From assembly GCA_022393335.1 (NCBI GenBank), contig JAJEKB010021308.1, positions 1,640,403 to 1,704,402 on the forward strand: DNA of 64,000 nucleotides. The letters run 5' to 3'. The DNA comes from Macrotrachela quadricornifera (taxonomy: Eukaryota; Rotifera; Eurotatoria; Philodinida; Philodinidae). This document shows positions 11,915 to 24,200 of this stretch, in pieces. The notes under the pieces are model-generated. The model made no database searches. It was not told the origin of the DNA and saw only the letters and a program-made list of their open reading frames with translations. Position numbers and translations under genes: made by a program. Within the stretch, counting starts at the first letter, position 1. The number at the start of each line of letters is the position of its first letter.

Positions 11915-12609
11915 ATGAGTGAATCCGTGGAACTTCTATCACTTTTCTAAGAAAAGGTTTTTTTCTCGATTTTGATATTCTAGCTCGACGTAACGTCGTC
12001 GAAAACGGTTAGAGATAATAAAAAAAATATTGAATGATATATAAAGTTTGTAGATCGAGGTCATTTTTTAGGAACACCTCACTGTATATATATGCGTTGG
12101 ACTTCTATCACCTTGCATAATGATGAAATTTTTAGCGTTGGTAGAGCTTTTAATTCTAGCCATTTTGATAAAAAAAGCTTTCTGAAAAGTTTTTGCTTTG
12201 ACGAAGATAGTCTTAAAACACTATACATAGTGGAGGGAACTATTAAAAGCAGTTTGTGAAAATTACGCAAAAAACCATTTTTTGGTTTTTCACTGCCTAG
12301 TATTTTCAATCTATTTCCTTCGAAATAAAAGGTTTTCGGGAAGTTTTTCTTTATCAAAATGCTTAGAATTAAAAGCTCTACCAACGCTAAAAATTTCATC
12401 ATTGTACAATGTGATAGAAGTCCAACGCATATATATATATAGTGAAATGTTTCTAAAAAATTAACTGGATCTCCAGACTTTATATATCATTAAATACTTT
12501 TTTGTATTACTTTTAACCGTTTTCCACGACGTTACGTCTAACTAGAATATCAAAATCGAGAAAAAAACCTTTTTCCAGAAAAGTGGTAGGAATTCCATGG
12601 ATTCATCCT
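11915..12609. repeat. Foldback, arms of about 285 bp
   Basis: The arm 11915-12200 pairs with 12320-12609 (for example GTGATAGAAGTCCAACGCAT near 12410 against its complement near 12095). The spacer is about 120 bases. Short frames on both strands in this interval mirror each other because of the palindrome and are not genes. Confidence 0.8.
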
Positions 12610-12777
12610 TATCTGACGGTAGAGCGCTAAAAAAAAAGAATATATATTCGAGTACAAAAGAAAATAAGATAAGCGATTTGCTGACGTTGTATTATGTTTG
12701 TAGAGCAACTATCACCTATTAGAGCTTCCTCATTTAACGTCCTTTATATTAATATGAAACCTAAAAAAAGACATGTA

Positions 12778-13373
12778 CTTAGAGCTAACCAAAAGTCGTG
12801 AGCCCAGTTTAAAGACCCTGTCGGATAAGAAGACCTTTTCGAAATTGAAAAAGCAAATATACCATTTTGTAGAGCAAATCAAGGCGCGTCGAATGGCTTT
12901 CATTGAATTTGATCTTCATAAGACTTTAGTGGAACTAGAGTCAATTTACTATTAGACGGTCATGTATCCAAAAAGTAATAGTACATAGAAAAACAGTCAT
13001 AGATCATTGAAAAATCGTCTTTTTTTTGTATGAGAGATAAAACGATCGAAGATGGCAAGCATATCAACTAGTAGCTCGCGAAAAACTCTACAAAACTGTA
13101 TATAAAAAAATTTTCTTAGAAATACCTTTCAATGGCATCAACATCCGTAATGATCAATAACTGATGGTACTTTTGAATACATGATCGTCTAATAGTAAAT
13201 TGACTATAGTTCCACCAAAGTCTAACGAAAATCAAATTTAATATATACCATTCAACGCGACTCGACTTCTTTTACAAAATGGTATATTTTCTTTCTCAAT
13301 TTCGAATAGTTATTCTTATTCGACAGAATATTTTTGAAAACGTTGGGATCACGACTTTTTGGTTAACCCTAAG
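12778..13373. repeat. Foldback, arms of about 190 bp
   Basis: The ends GGTTAACCCTAAG (13361-13373) and CTTAGAGCTAACC (12778-12790) are inverted. Inner arm sequence at 12935-12960, around AGTCAATTTACTATTAGACG, pairs with 13188-13210. It abuts another palindrome directly on its right. Confidence 0.75.
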
Positions 13374-13553
13374 TAGAGCAGTTTATTTACAAAATTTCAG
13401 AATTTTTGGATTAATCATTTTCAAGATATGATTCAGTTAATATAAACACAGTTTTTCACGAATACTGTTGAATGTATGAATATTTTGAAAAACATAATAT
13501 CTCGAGAATGATTAATCCAAAAATTCTGAAACTTTGTAGATGACCTGCTCTAA
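13374..13553. repeat. Short foldback, arms of about 60 bp
   Basis: TAGAGCAG..GAATTTTTGGATTAATCATT on the left pairs with AATGATTAATCCAAAAATTC..CTGCTCTA on the right. Together with the two preceding palindromes it forms an unbroken 1.6 kb chain. A GGTTCCCTTGTGAGTGA motif further right (13774-13790) resembles the ends of the foldback at 7266-7888. Confidence 0.75.
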
Positions 13554-13799
13554 TTGAGGTCTTGATATGGAGAAAGTTCCACATCAAAACTAGAAACTTT
13601 GATTTTATAGAAAAAATGGGATCCTATAGGAAAACTATAGTAAAAAGCCGATATCTCAGCCAAATCTCAACAACTTGGACCCATATTCTTTTGGGCTTTG
13701 TCTAGTTTATATATTCTCTACTTATAGACAAAATTAGACTCAAAAGCTTTTAGACATCTCTGAAGGTTCCCTTGTGAGTGATTTCTTCAGTTGGAAAAA

Positions 13800-14320
13800 G
13801 TTGAATTATAGATACCGCATACTATAAAATCTTGTTGTTCTTTTACTCTTCTTTTTATAGTAAGCCTCCCATCCCGCTCTCAGAAAAGCCATTTTTTTGA
13901 AGAAAAGTCGAAACCGAGGTTTTATCAGAGGAAGATGCATTGAAGTTTGTTCTTTCAGAATACCTGTGACTTAACACAAAATGAATTGATTCTGACGCAT
14001 TTATCATCTAAAACTTGGCTCTGACTATAATATTATTTGAGAAATTTTCGCGATTTTTAAGGCTGCTTTCTCTTTACATCAGTTATCCGTAAAGTTCTTT
14101 TTTTATTTTAATCACTACGAGACTAGTAACACTTGAGACTAGAATCGTATATTCATAGCCTGTCGTGAACACTGATACATAATTCAGATGTGTTTCGCAA
14201 AAATCAACTTCTAAAACTTATTTAGCCTTTTTCTCAAAAATAAATTGTTCGTGTATACTGTTGACGCGGGGAAGGATTTCTTAATAATGACTCAATAGAG
14301 ACGGAGTATCTTGTTTTTTA
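13800..14320. other. Intergenic, no feature recognised
   Basis: AT-rich sequence without a supported open frame or clear repeat. Confidence 0.45.
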
Positions 14321-14337
14321 TTGTTTAGCAGGCATTT

Positions 14338-14486
14338 AGGGCTAGGTCATAATAGAGTCCGATTTTTGAATTTCTCTCTTGCTGAAACAAAAACCCACGA
14401 TACGTTATTTTTATTAGTGATTGAAATTCGAACGTTTTGTAAGGAAGTATTCTTAGAAATCGGACTCTATTATGACCTGGCCCTGA
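14338..14486. mobile_element. About 150 bp MITE
   Basis: Termini GGGCTAGGTCATAATAGAG and its inverted partner CTCTATTATGACCTGGCCC enclose about 100 bases; the inverted repeats extend about 26 bp through CCGATTT. The outermost bases (TTAGGG/CCCTG) resemble hAT termini, but I find no exact 8 bp duplication. Confidence 0.6.
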
Positions 14487-14918
14487 GGGCACTCTACAAT
14501 TTACAAACCATGCTGACATACTTAGCTAGTAATCTCATGCCGAAAACCATCTCCGCGTGACGGCCACTTTTGACCAATAAGTTGACTATCACTCAATAGT
14601 TTCTTGGAGATTTAGAAAAATATTTTAACCACAGTCTCTCCTGGTCTAGACTAACATTCTCTGAAATTTTAGCTGAAATCAAATGAGAAATAACAAAGTT
14701 GGTTTTGAGGGGAAGGACCTTAAACTACTCTTTTTTTTTATATTCAAACGATTCATTGTGCGCTTTTTTTATTGAAATCTTCTTCACTTGTTTTTATTTA
14801 ATCTACAAATGAACAATCATGAAGACGTGTATAAAGATGCTTTTATTGATTAGCACTGTAAGTCAGTAACTGGTTGAAGTGATCAGCCTTATGCTACAAG
14901 AATATTATGATATTAGAA

Positions 14919-15519
14919 GTATACCCATTATGGGTATAGGTGTAGTAGGATAACCATGAGAGTATAGTAAACACATCAGAGTATTAGCGTAGTAGTATAC
15001 CCCAGAGTTAGAACCGGTTGAAATGGTTAGACCGGCCGGTCTTCACCGGTTTAAAGATTAGAAAAACTTCCCTAGTACCTCCCAGGTTTTCGTCAAAAAA
15101 GAATTTCACAACTTTTCAAATATACAAGTTTTTCTAGGTGCTTTCTTTTAGCTGCGCAGAAGATTCATGGGTGGTCGGATCTATATAATTCTTTCGGATT
15201 CGATATAGTTTTTGTCGGATTCCCATCAGCCGAATTCCGACCCGGATTTCGTCGGAGACAGGATAAAATCCGAGCAGATCCGACCGGATTTCACGATGTT
15301 TCCATTACATTCCGATGAAATCCGGATCGGAATCTGGCTGATGGGAATTCGACAAGAGCTATGTCGGAACCGAGCGGTTTTTCATGAAAGATGTCGGTTT
15401 CCGATGAAATCCGACCGAAAACGATCGAATCTACATGTCGGATTGAATTTCCTGGGTGTGGATCGGTTAAAAGATTTTAGACCAGTTCCATCCCTGGTAT
15501 ACCCATTATGGATATAGGT
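14919..15519. repeat. Region flanked by direct repeats, with GTCGGATT palindrome
   Basis: GTATACCCATTATGG occurs at 14919 and again at 15498 in the same orientation. Between them lies a 140 bp inverted repeat (15214-15353, GTCGGATTCCCATCAGCC at one end) embedded in many TCGGATT/AATCCGA motifs, and an ACCGGCCGGTCTTCACCGG stretch near 15033. The open frame across 15212-15517 follows the repeats and is not supported as a gene. Confidence 0.5.
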
Positions 15520-15529
15520 ATATGAGATG

Positions 15530-16840
15530 GTGATGGCGGTGTTAGTACAGTTATAGTTAAGGAGAAAGTTCAAACTGTTAACGCTTACTGATTAGTTAAG
15601 ACTTTCCATAAATCGCGATTTGTTGCAAAAATCGACAAGAAAATCGCGAAAAATCACCATTCTGGATGATATTATTGTGATTAACCGCAGGATTTATCGA
15701 CCAGGGTATTGTGATAGAATCGGTGATTTTTATGACACGGGTACATTTTATTATAGTTCTTCTTATCGGGAATCTCATCCCTTTCATACAAAATATGTGC
15801 TTATATACTCGCGTATCGGAGAGAAAAAAAGAATATGAACGGAAAGAATAATAGACTAGAATCTAGTGCAATATATAGAAAAAGTACGAAAAAATTAGAC
15901 ATCGTGTGTACAACATGTGCTTAACCCGGCAACGTTACAGCTAGACATGTTAGCCGATAAATTTCTCGGCGGGGGCGGCGGAAAAATTTTTGTTTTAAAT
16001 ATATGGGTCAACGCTTCGAATATTTGTATTCTTTAGCAAAATAGAAAAAAGAAACATTTTTACGTCACTAAAGTTGTTAAAGAATTGGAGAGACGCTACT
16101 ATTGATTAAGTGTCGTAGTTTTATCTATGAAATAAGATATTTTTCTGACTGAAGAAGAATCGTGCAAGACTGCGTCGGCACCGAAAATTCAGTGACTAAT
16201 ATATTTACAGTAGTTACAGCTATATCAAAAAGCTATTTCTCTGATAGACTAAGATAGAGAAAACAAACTAGTAGTGTTATTTTTTCTTATTTCTTCTTAT
16301 TAGTCAGAACCGACAACGTTAGCTGCGATTCCTTTTTTTTCCTTTTCTTCGTCTCAAACAAAATAGGGGGAAAAGCTATTATCGTTTTTTTTCCTATTTC
16401 TTTGCATTACCAAAAGTAGAAAAAGCTAGCTACAAACGTTATTTTGTATTTTTCTTCACAACAATCAAAATAGAGAAAGGAACTGTTGTATGTTAGTTGT
16501 TTTTCTTTTTTCTTTCATAAATCATAGTCTATGCTCTTTTTCACTTCAAGCTAAATTTAATAAAAGTACATATCCTTCTTTTCCAAAAAAACGTGAGTTT
16601 TGTCGGTCCAAATATAGTGATGTATTTTTAAATACAAAAGGAGATAGATACGAGCCTACGTAAACACAAGTAAGTATATTCAATTACATTACATAACTCT
16701 CAGCGCATCACCTACATTATATATCAGTTTTCATATACTATCAATCTCGAAGATCTGAGGTATGTTCAGATTTCCAAAAAAAAAGGAAATTTCCAAAAAT
16801 ACGAAAATTTTCATATGCTAAAAAAAGGCATAAATCCCTC
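15530..16840. other. AT-rich spacer
   Basis: No supported gene. GGCGGGGGCGGCGG at about 15969-15982 is a small GC-rich island. Poly-T and TTTCTT-rich stretches dominate the rest. Confidence 0.45.
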
Positions 16841-16847
16841 TGAGAAG

Positions 16848-17174
16848 AAAGGGGGTGGTCGAAAATCATCGATTTTTACTCACGCTGAAAATAGTATAGA
16901 CTGAAAGTACTCAAAGAGTACACCACTAATTTCACATCCATTTCTCCAGATCTTGTCCCTTATGTATTGGTATTTTCTAGTGTGCAGTGCACCACTTTGA
17001 CTCAGATTCACGTAACCACCATTGAAAAACACTATAAATAAGGCAAAACCCCGATAAGTAAGGGACAAGATCTGGAGAAATGGATGTGGAATTAGTAGTG
17101 TACTCGTTGAGGACTTTCATTTTACACTATTTTCAGCATGAGTAAAAATCGATGATTTTTCGACCACTCCCTTT
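16848..17174. repeat. Foldback, arms of about 118 bp
   Basis: The ends GGGTGGTCGAAAATCATCGA and TCGATGATTTTTCGACCACT are inverted; the arms include CATCCATTTCTCCAGATCTT and its complement. The GGGTGGTCGAAAA end resembles the end of the TA-flanked foldback at 25227-26184 (ACGGGCGGTCGAAAAG), so the two may be related. Confidence 0.75.
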
Positions 17175-17179
17175 CCAGA

Positions 17180-17730
17180 AAATTTCTATACTTAACATTA
17201 AACGAAATAAATTACGCCGAATATTCGGAAATTTCCCCGCTCTTTCACAAATCACAAATGTATCACAAAACAAATTATCAAGAAATTATGGAAATTACTA
17301 CAAAATTTCCATAAATATGTCATATACATGTAAACAAAAAAAGTATCTGTACAAGGATCCCTATCTTAAAAACTAGAAAAATTTTCAGTAATTTCGGTAA
17401 TTACAAGGAAATTTCTATAATTTCCATGTTTATACGGTATACGTATGTTAGAGTAAGCGTAGATTTGAGGATTTCTACTGCAAAAATTAGAAGAAATTTC
17501 AGTAATTTTGGAAATTTACTTTTTTGGAAATCTGCCCACTGCTGATCTAATGGTATTTTTCTCATCTTCAGTTTGATAGTAAACAGATTATGATATGAAA
17601 ACAAAATAAAAATAGCAAGCTATTTTTTTATTTTTCTTCATATATATCATCGACTATTTTTTTTTATTATTTTTCAGATTTAAGAATTGATCTTTTTTTC
17701 ATGATTCAACTGTACGATATAAACCGGCTT
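17180..17730. other. AT-rich upstream region of the TPR gene
   Basis: It is rich in GGAAATTTC and TTTCCATAAAT-like repeats. A splice acceptor-like TTATTTTTCAG ends at 17677, followed by an in-frame TGA before the ATG at 17736, so a 5' UTR intron is possible. Confidence 0.4.
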
Positions 17731-17735
17731 TTAAG

Positions 17736-18449
17736 ATGTCCTTACAATTAACAACAGAAATGACTCCAATTATTGGACAGCAGGATGACTATTTCTCTGC
17801 TGGAGACTGGCTATATTGGATGTGTGAATTTAAAAAGGCTGAAGAACATTTTCGAACTGTCTTAAAACACCCATCTTTAAGTGCTTCTGATTCGGCTCGG
17901 TGTTACAAATCATTGGGTGCAGTTGAAGTTGAATTGAAAAAGTATGACGATGCGATAAATACCTACAATAAGCAACTTGATGCACTTCACAAATGTGATC
18001 CTTCAAATACAAAGGAGAATATCATATCATGCTATATCTCAATAGGCAAAGTCTATTGGCTAAAAAAGGACTATGATCAAGCTATTGTCTATCATCAACG
18101 AGCACTCGAATTTGCTCAATCATCCATGCTTCCTACAAGTGGTATATCAACTATTCATAAGAATCTGGCTAACATATATACAAATACAAAGCAATTTGAC
18201 TTAGCACAAGAGCATTTTCAGAGAGCACTAGACATTGATCGTCAACATCTTCGAGAAGATCATCTACAATTCGGACAAACTTATGCAAATATGGGGAAAA
18301 TGTATCAGTTAAAACAAGATTATAAAGAAGCGTTGACTTATTTTGAAAAAGCTCGTGAAACATGGCTCAAAACTCTTAAGTCGACTCATCCATCTATTGA
18401 AAAAGTAGAAAAGGTCATCCACAAAGTGAAATCAAAGTTAAGTAAGTGA
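17736..18449 (+). CDS. Tetratricopeptide repeat protein, kinesin-light-chain-like
   Basis: A single-exon frame of 237 aa. Five TPR-like helix pairs are visible at about residues 22-50, 56-88, 98-130, 140-172 and 180-212, with the usual A/G, Y and A-A-L spacing (for example KDYDQAIVYHQRALE and KQFDLAQEHFQRALD). The 42-residue spacing and the conserved H of the helix B region resemble kinesin light chain TPRs. A basic helix closes the protein. No signal peptide or membrane segment is seen, so it is probably cytosolic and acts as a protein-binding scaffold. Bdelloids carry many such genes, often fused C-terminal to ADP-ribosyltransferase domains; here the TPR block stands alone. The ATG is preceded in frame by a stop (17688-17690). 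AATAAA occurs near 18657. Confidence 0.85.
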   Translation: MSLQLTTEMTPIIGQQDDYFSAGDWLYWMCEFKKAEEHFRTVLKHPSLSASDSARCYKSLGAVEVELKKYDDAINTYNKQLDALHKCDPSNTKENIISCYISIGKVYWLKKDYDQAIVYHQRALEFAQSSMLPTSGISTIHKNLANIYTNTKQFDLAQEHFQRALDIDRQHLREDHLQFGQTYANMGKMYQLKQDYKEALTYFEKARETWLKTLKSTHPSIEKVEKVIHKVKSKLSK

Positions 18450-19390
18450 TAGAATGGTCTAAAAGACAACATTTCATCGTATCCCATACTGTGCTTCATA
18501 GAAAATTTTTCATTTACTTCAATGTTACCGTGTAGGATGCTTTATATTATTAAAAATAGGTTAAAAGCTCACAATTCATAGAAATTTTTGCTCAGCATAA
18601 AGTGCAAATTTGTACCTTTACTTTTGTGAAACTTACATATGAAAAATATTAGCAATTTAATAAAACAAAATCATATAATGTTCATGCTTCTACAAAGGTT
18701 TAGAATATTCTGAAGTGTTTGTCGAAAATTGAATAACTTGAATTCGTTTCTGAACATTTCAAAGAATTTGAATGCTGGTTATAGTGCGAATAAAAATTTA
18801 CGTTTAAAATGTTAACGATGATGGGCAATTATGCATGGATTTGCAATGATTAGCATATGGCCTGTATAAAATAATCGTAATTTCATTAGACGATAGCTTT
18901 GAGAAATAAATAGCATCAATGTTTACGAGTTAATGGAGATATATAATAGGCCGTTTACATTTGCTATAGATATAATGAACATTTAGAACACTGGGATATT
19001 CAAAGTTAAATAAATGATTAAAAAGATAATAATGTTAGAATAAGAAAAATAAGTATCATATTAGGAAATTATTGATGCTAAATAAAAAGAAAAAACGACA
19101 GTAAAAAATAATGAGTCGAGAGCAATAATGTAAAATAAAAAATAGAGCACTCGCATAAAAAAAAATCAAAAATTTTGTTTTAAATGCAGTGAAAAAGAGA
19201 TTTTTGTTCTGATCATGGATTACATTGAAAAACAGCTATACTATACAAAAGATTTTTTATTTCATGTATTTTATATTAATTTATTGAACGCAAAAGACAT
19301 ATATGAGTTCCACATTTTAGTCCCAAAAGGGCTGCGCTGACAAGCTTTTTTCAATAGCTCACGCTTTCGTAGGGCATAAAGCATGTCATT
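18450..19390. other. AT-rich spacer with dispersed repeat piece
   Basis: No gene is seen. The stretch at 19290-19345, around GGCTGCGCTGACAAG, is an inverted copy of 44325-44372. Confidence 0.5.
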
Positions 19391-19393
19391 TTT

Positions 19394-20284
19394 TTGAGAA
19401 AAACTGTTGAAATAACATTCATAAATTTTTATCTGTGCTATCGTATTCTATTTTATATTTGCACTGCTCCAATTTTGTCCTACACAGAATATAATAAAAA
19501 ATTCTTTTCTGGTCAAAGCGGTCATAAAACAGGACTAAGCATTATCCTTTTATTGATAGCTCAACGAGATACATCTCCAACTGTATCACCAATAGCAGGT
19601 AGTGCACCCAACCCAATAAGCTCTATTGGATCATCACCAAATACACAGGTAAGTACTACATCTTTTTTTACGATAATCTATAATCCACTTAAATGTTTGT
19701 TTTTGAAACAGCCTGTGAATCCTTTGGACATTCTTACCCCAAACAATATAATGATAATTTGGCTAGATGAACACATTGGCCGTGATGAAAATTGTCGGGA
19801 TTTGAAAAATGAATTTCGTCAAATTACCAATAGTTTTAGAACGGTTGACTCTGTTGATAGTTGCCGACAATGTTTACTACATGTAAAAAATCGAAAAGTC
19901 TTCTTTATTATTCAAGGGAAACATGCCAAAGAAATTGTTCCTGATATTGTTAAAATTATATCACCGGAAATGAAACCTGTTGTTTATATCTTCTGTTTAC
20001 ATATGGAATACTTAAATGAATGGGCTCAAGAACAAAACTGTAACATGGAAGGTGGTATGTTCGATCATGAGAAAGATCTGTTAGATAGGCTTACCAACGA
20101 TGTGAAGAACTATGTTAAACAAAAATCAGTTGAAAACAACAAGCCTTTGTCACCGGAATTGGTCTCAAAATTTCTAACAAAATTTACACAAATGTACGAG
20201 GATTGTCGTAGAGAACAAGTGGCTGCATCTGCCTGTGTAGCTGGCAATAACAGAATCCAAACTGGAGGTATTACCGCACATTGA
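19394..20284 (+). CDS. Stand-alone N-terminal domain of bdelloid ART/TPR proteins
   Basis: The frame is open from 19394 and ends at a TGA at 20282-20284. A 63 nt intron (19649-19711, GTAAGT..AACAG) divides it in phase 0; since 63 is a multiple of three the unspliced frame also stays open. The second exon encodes IIWLDEHIG, VFFIIQGKHA, VVYIFCLHMEYLNEWAQE and a DHEKDLLDRL helix, an alpha/beta pattern I recognise from the N-terminal part of bdelloid ADP-ribosyltransferase/TPR proteins. No ART motifs or TPRs follow. The visible frame starts at TTG, with no in-frame ATG before the second exon, so the true start lies in an unidentified upstream exon; acceptor-like sites end near 19491 and 19558. 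The Ser/Pro/Thr-rich stretch before the intron looks like a linker. The biochemical role is unknown. Confidence 0.65.
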   Translation: MRKTVEITFINFYLCYRILFYICTAPILSYTEYNKKFFSGQSGHKTGLSIILLLIAQRDTSPTVSPIAGSAPNPISSIGSSPNTQVSTTSFFTIIYNPLKCLFLKQPVNPLDILTPNNIMIIWLDEHIGRDENCRDLKNEFRQITNSFRTVDSVDSCRQCLLHVKNRKVFFIIQGKHAKEIVPDIVKIISPEMKPVVYIFCLHMEYLNEWAQEQNCNMEGGMFDHEKDLLDRLTNDVKNYVKQKSVENNKPLSPELVSKFLTKFTQMYEDCRREQVAASACVAGNNRIQTGGITAH

Positions 20285-21290
20285 ACTTGACTATATAATA
20301 GTCTGACTAACATTGTAAACATACCAAAACAATCACTATAAAGAACGTTGATTTCCGATTTTGTTTCACAATTTTCATCCTTATACAAGATAAAATTACT
20401 TATTCTCGCATTATTGATATCATATCCTATTGTATCCATTTTCATTTTATAAATTTGCCAAATATATTGTATTTCGATGGATTTTGCACCTTCAATCATC
20501 ACCTGTTACAAGAATAATGGCATAATCAGAAAAATCAGATGATTCGATCTGTCCTAATATTTTATGAAAGATCTTTAGGATAGCATTTTGAAACTATCTC
20601 AAGTTTGCACATGAATCTTCTTAAGAAAAACAAAAAAAAGAGGTCGAGTTTATTATACAATCTTTCCTTACTAGTACATTAGTGATTAATTCTAGAAATT
20701 TGAACGCTATTGGTCAAACTTTTTTTGCGACTTGGACATTCAGTTGAAGAATATTGTTTCTAACTCAGTGTTTGCAATTAAAATCTGAAACACAATGTTT
20801 TCATGTACTGTGCTTGAAAGCGAAATAAATTAGAGGCTTGTACGGATACGACTTTAAATACCCTAACCCTACCGGTCGAGTTGCAGTAGTCTAAAATAAA
20901 TTACTACAATACAAAGATATTCTACTTTCATTGATAAAATGTTGTATATGAGTAGAAAAGAATTGAAGACAATGATTTGGACAATATTATTGATGAATCT
21001 ATTGTGTCAATTTTATGTCGTTGATATGCATCTTTATCATAATATTAGTAGATCAATCTATTCATATAATGAGAAAACAAAATATGTTAAATGAGTATAT
21101 AGTTCGCTAAGCATTGTATCATATGTAAATAAATGTTCCGTCATTAATAAAATCTTTCTTTTCTAGAATATAAAGTTAGTTAATTTTGAAGAACTCCAAC
21201 ACCTACACAATGATGAACAAAGTTCTGTAAACAACATATATTGTCGGTTGTCTGATTAATTACAATTTATAATCTGTAAATCTGATAGTT
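20285..21290. other. Intergenic, no feature recognised
   Basis: AT-rich. The minus-strand frame at 20110-20502 overlaps the coding exon and is a shadow. Confidence 0.5.
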
Positions 21291-21297
21291 ATACTTG

Positions 21298-24200
21298 CAG
21301 GCCTCGCAGCCGTACTACTTTCCTGTTTTTTTCCTGATTTTTAAAAAATGTCCTGTTTTTCCTGTTTTTGACCAAAAATCCTGATTTTCTCCTGATTTTT
21401 CATGATCCATGCCGATAGGGACTATATTTACTTCATCATGGCATGTTATAGTTTTATTTCAATTAATTAATTTTCAAAATGCATTGAAAAATATTGTAGA
21501 ATATCTTCAACAAAAAAAGATACAACGTATAAATTAATTTTCACTTTAATCGGTCATATTTTCTGTTTTTTTCTCGTTCGGTTTAAATTTTCATGATTCT
21601 CAATTAATTGAGTTTTCAAAACGGCTAATTTAGCATTAGCAGCTGTAACAAGTACTTCAGCTGTACCAACATCGTCAAATGCTTTATTACTCAAAGCTGT
21701 AGCAAGTCTTGTACTCCCTTCTTCTAACACTTTCGTTGCATTCATTAATTCTTGTTGTAAATTCTTTTGTTCATTTAACAATTCGATTTCTTTTTCTTTT
21801 AATTGTTCATGTTCAGCATCAGATGCCCGTTTACTTGGAGCAACATCAGTATTTTTGATTAGTTTTTGTTGTTCTTCATTATCTTTTGTATAACGTGAAT
21901 ATGCTTCTTGTACATTCGAAAGTAAAGTAGCTGTTACTGGTACCTTAAAAAACAATTACTAGATTTTGGATAAATCAAATAGGTATTTACCATATGAACT
22001 TTTCCATCACCAAAAAATTTAACACCAGCATTTGTAGCTCGTAAACCATTGATAGATGCTTCACTTAAAGATGAACGTTCATCAGTTACAAGATGATTAT
22101 TTTGAGAGAAGCCTCTCTCCACATCACTATTTCCATGTGATAAACACAACAAACATTTGACAAGTTTAGTTAATGTTAAATATTGTAATGTACCAATTGT
22201 TTTAGTAGTAGAAAAAACATGATACCAATATTTATCAATTGGTACATATTCACCAGCATTGTTTAATGAATTGGTACTTGTTTTAATCCAATCTTCAGGT
22301 ATATCAGTCATTTCATAAACAAGCCATTCAGCACTAACTCGATCCACTTCTTCATAGGTCAACAAATGTGAAAGATTTCGTGCAAGATACATAATACTAA
22401 TTCTAGAAGATTGTTGCTTTCGTGCTAAAGGTTGAAGACATTGTAAATGTCGTAAAAAATCATTATTTATTGGTAATGACTTAATTAATTCTTTCTGAAA
22501 CATCAAAATAATATCAAATATATATTTTGGTTTAATAACTCACTGTTATTGTACAATAAATTTGCCGAACATCTTGAAAAAAAATGACTTTTTCATTACT
22601 TGATAAACTGTTAATACACATTCGAGTACCTTCACCAATGTCAATATTTGAATTATTCTTTTGATTATGTTGCAACTCGAAAGAAACAGACAATAATTGA
22701 ACTCCTTCTGTATCTTTCAAAATTTCTTCTTTAACAAATGACAATAACACATTACGTAATAAGTTGTAACATTCACCATATAACAAATGTATTAAAGGTT
22801 GCTCTTGTTGCAACCATACAAGCACTTTTTTAAATAATGTTCGATAAAGGAAAAGAATAAAATTGAATTTGACAAGTGCTAAATTATCATTTAATAAAAT
22901 TTTAATTTTTTTGTATTTGTCGTTCGATTCAATTTTTTTATCAGTTGTTGGTAAATATATGAGAAAATATTCTTTTATAATATTCCACTGGTCGACTACA
23001 CGTTCAATAACAGAACCTATTTCAATCCATCGAGTATCAACAAAACGATTGAGAAATCGAGAATAAATTTCATTTAAACTATTAGCAACTAATTTAAAAT
23101 CTTGTCGACGAGCAGCAGAACGAGAAAACCAAAACCAAATATCATTAATTGCTTCATCAATAAACCATAATGTGGATTTAATTCCTTTTCGAAAAGAACC
23201 ATGAATAATATGTAATGGACATGAACCAATTGAAATAAGACCCAATACTGGTACACATGAAGATCTATTGAAAAACATTGATCAAAACAAAGACAGTAAT
23301 AAAAAATAATCATTACTTTTTTTTTCTTTCGGCAATTATTTCTTTTTTAAGAATTTCTTCTATTGCCTTGTTCACATTCGGGTTATCTCTTCCTACACGA
23401 GTAAAACATACGCGTTGAGAAAAATATAAAAAAGACAACATACCAAGCATCAACATTTTTGTAATGTCAATTCCATCAGCTTTTAATGAATCAATAATAG
23501 ATCGAGAAATAATACCAGCAGTAGCATGACCAAGAATAATGCTTTTGTAAAATCGAACACATATACAATTTTTAGCTTCAGACCAATATCGAAAAAAAAG
23601 ATCCATTTGTTTACGAACACCGGCAATTGTTGTTTCATCAAAAAGCAACGAAAAACCATGAGCTTTACGTACATCTTTAATCAATTCATTGGTGAAGTAA
23701 TAACCAGTTCCATGTGAAACAACATATGATAATTTTCGTTGACGTACAGAATAATCAAGAGCAATTTGACTATCAGGAAACATAGATCGAAAAATTTCTG
23801 GTAAAAGTTGTGATGAATTAAATGTAAATCCAAGTTGAGCAGTAGCCATTGCCCATATACATTCAGCTCGAGTAATTTCTAGAAAATAAAATAAACAAGA
23901 TAAATTTCTTATACAAAAGTTTTGATAAATTTATTTTTAACGTTTTATTTACAGTGTGTATATATTAAGTCAATAAAGACTATTTCAGAAAAGAAACTTT
24001 TAACTCAGCACTAAATTTATCTAGAAAAGAAAAAGATTCCAGGCATCAGTCAGCAAAATACACTGCCGACTATAGTGATCAGTGCAATATTTTAATTTTT
24101 CTTTGAATCGTCGTGTCTATGACTAATCAATAATATTTTTTTCTCTTATATTTTCTATATGACAATATTAAAGAATCTAAAAATATTCATCCAAATTTCT

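Noticed and set aside
12079..12464. Mirror-image frames on both strands
   Set aside because: Created by the palindrome at 11915-12609.
20110..20502. 130-codon minus-strand frame
   Set aside because: Shadow of the coding exon on the opposite strand.
20860..20875. Telomere-like CCCTAACCCTA
   Set aside because: A single short occurrence; no array.
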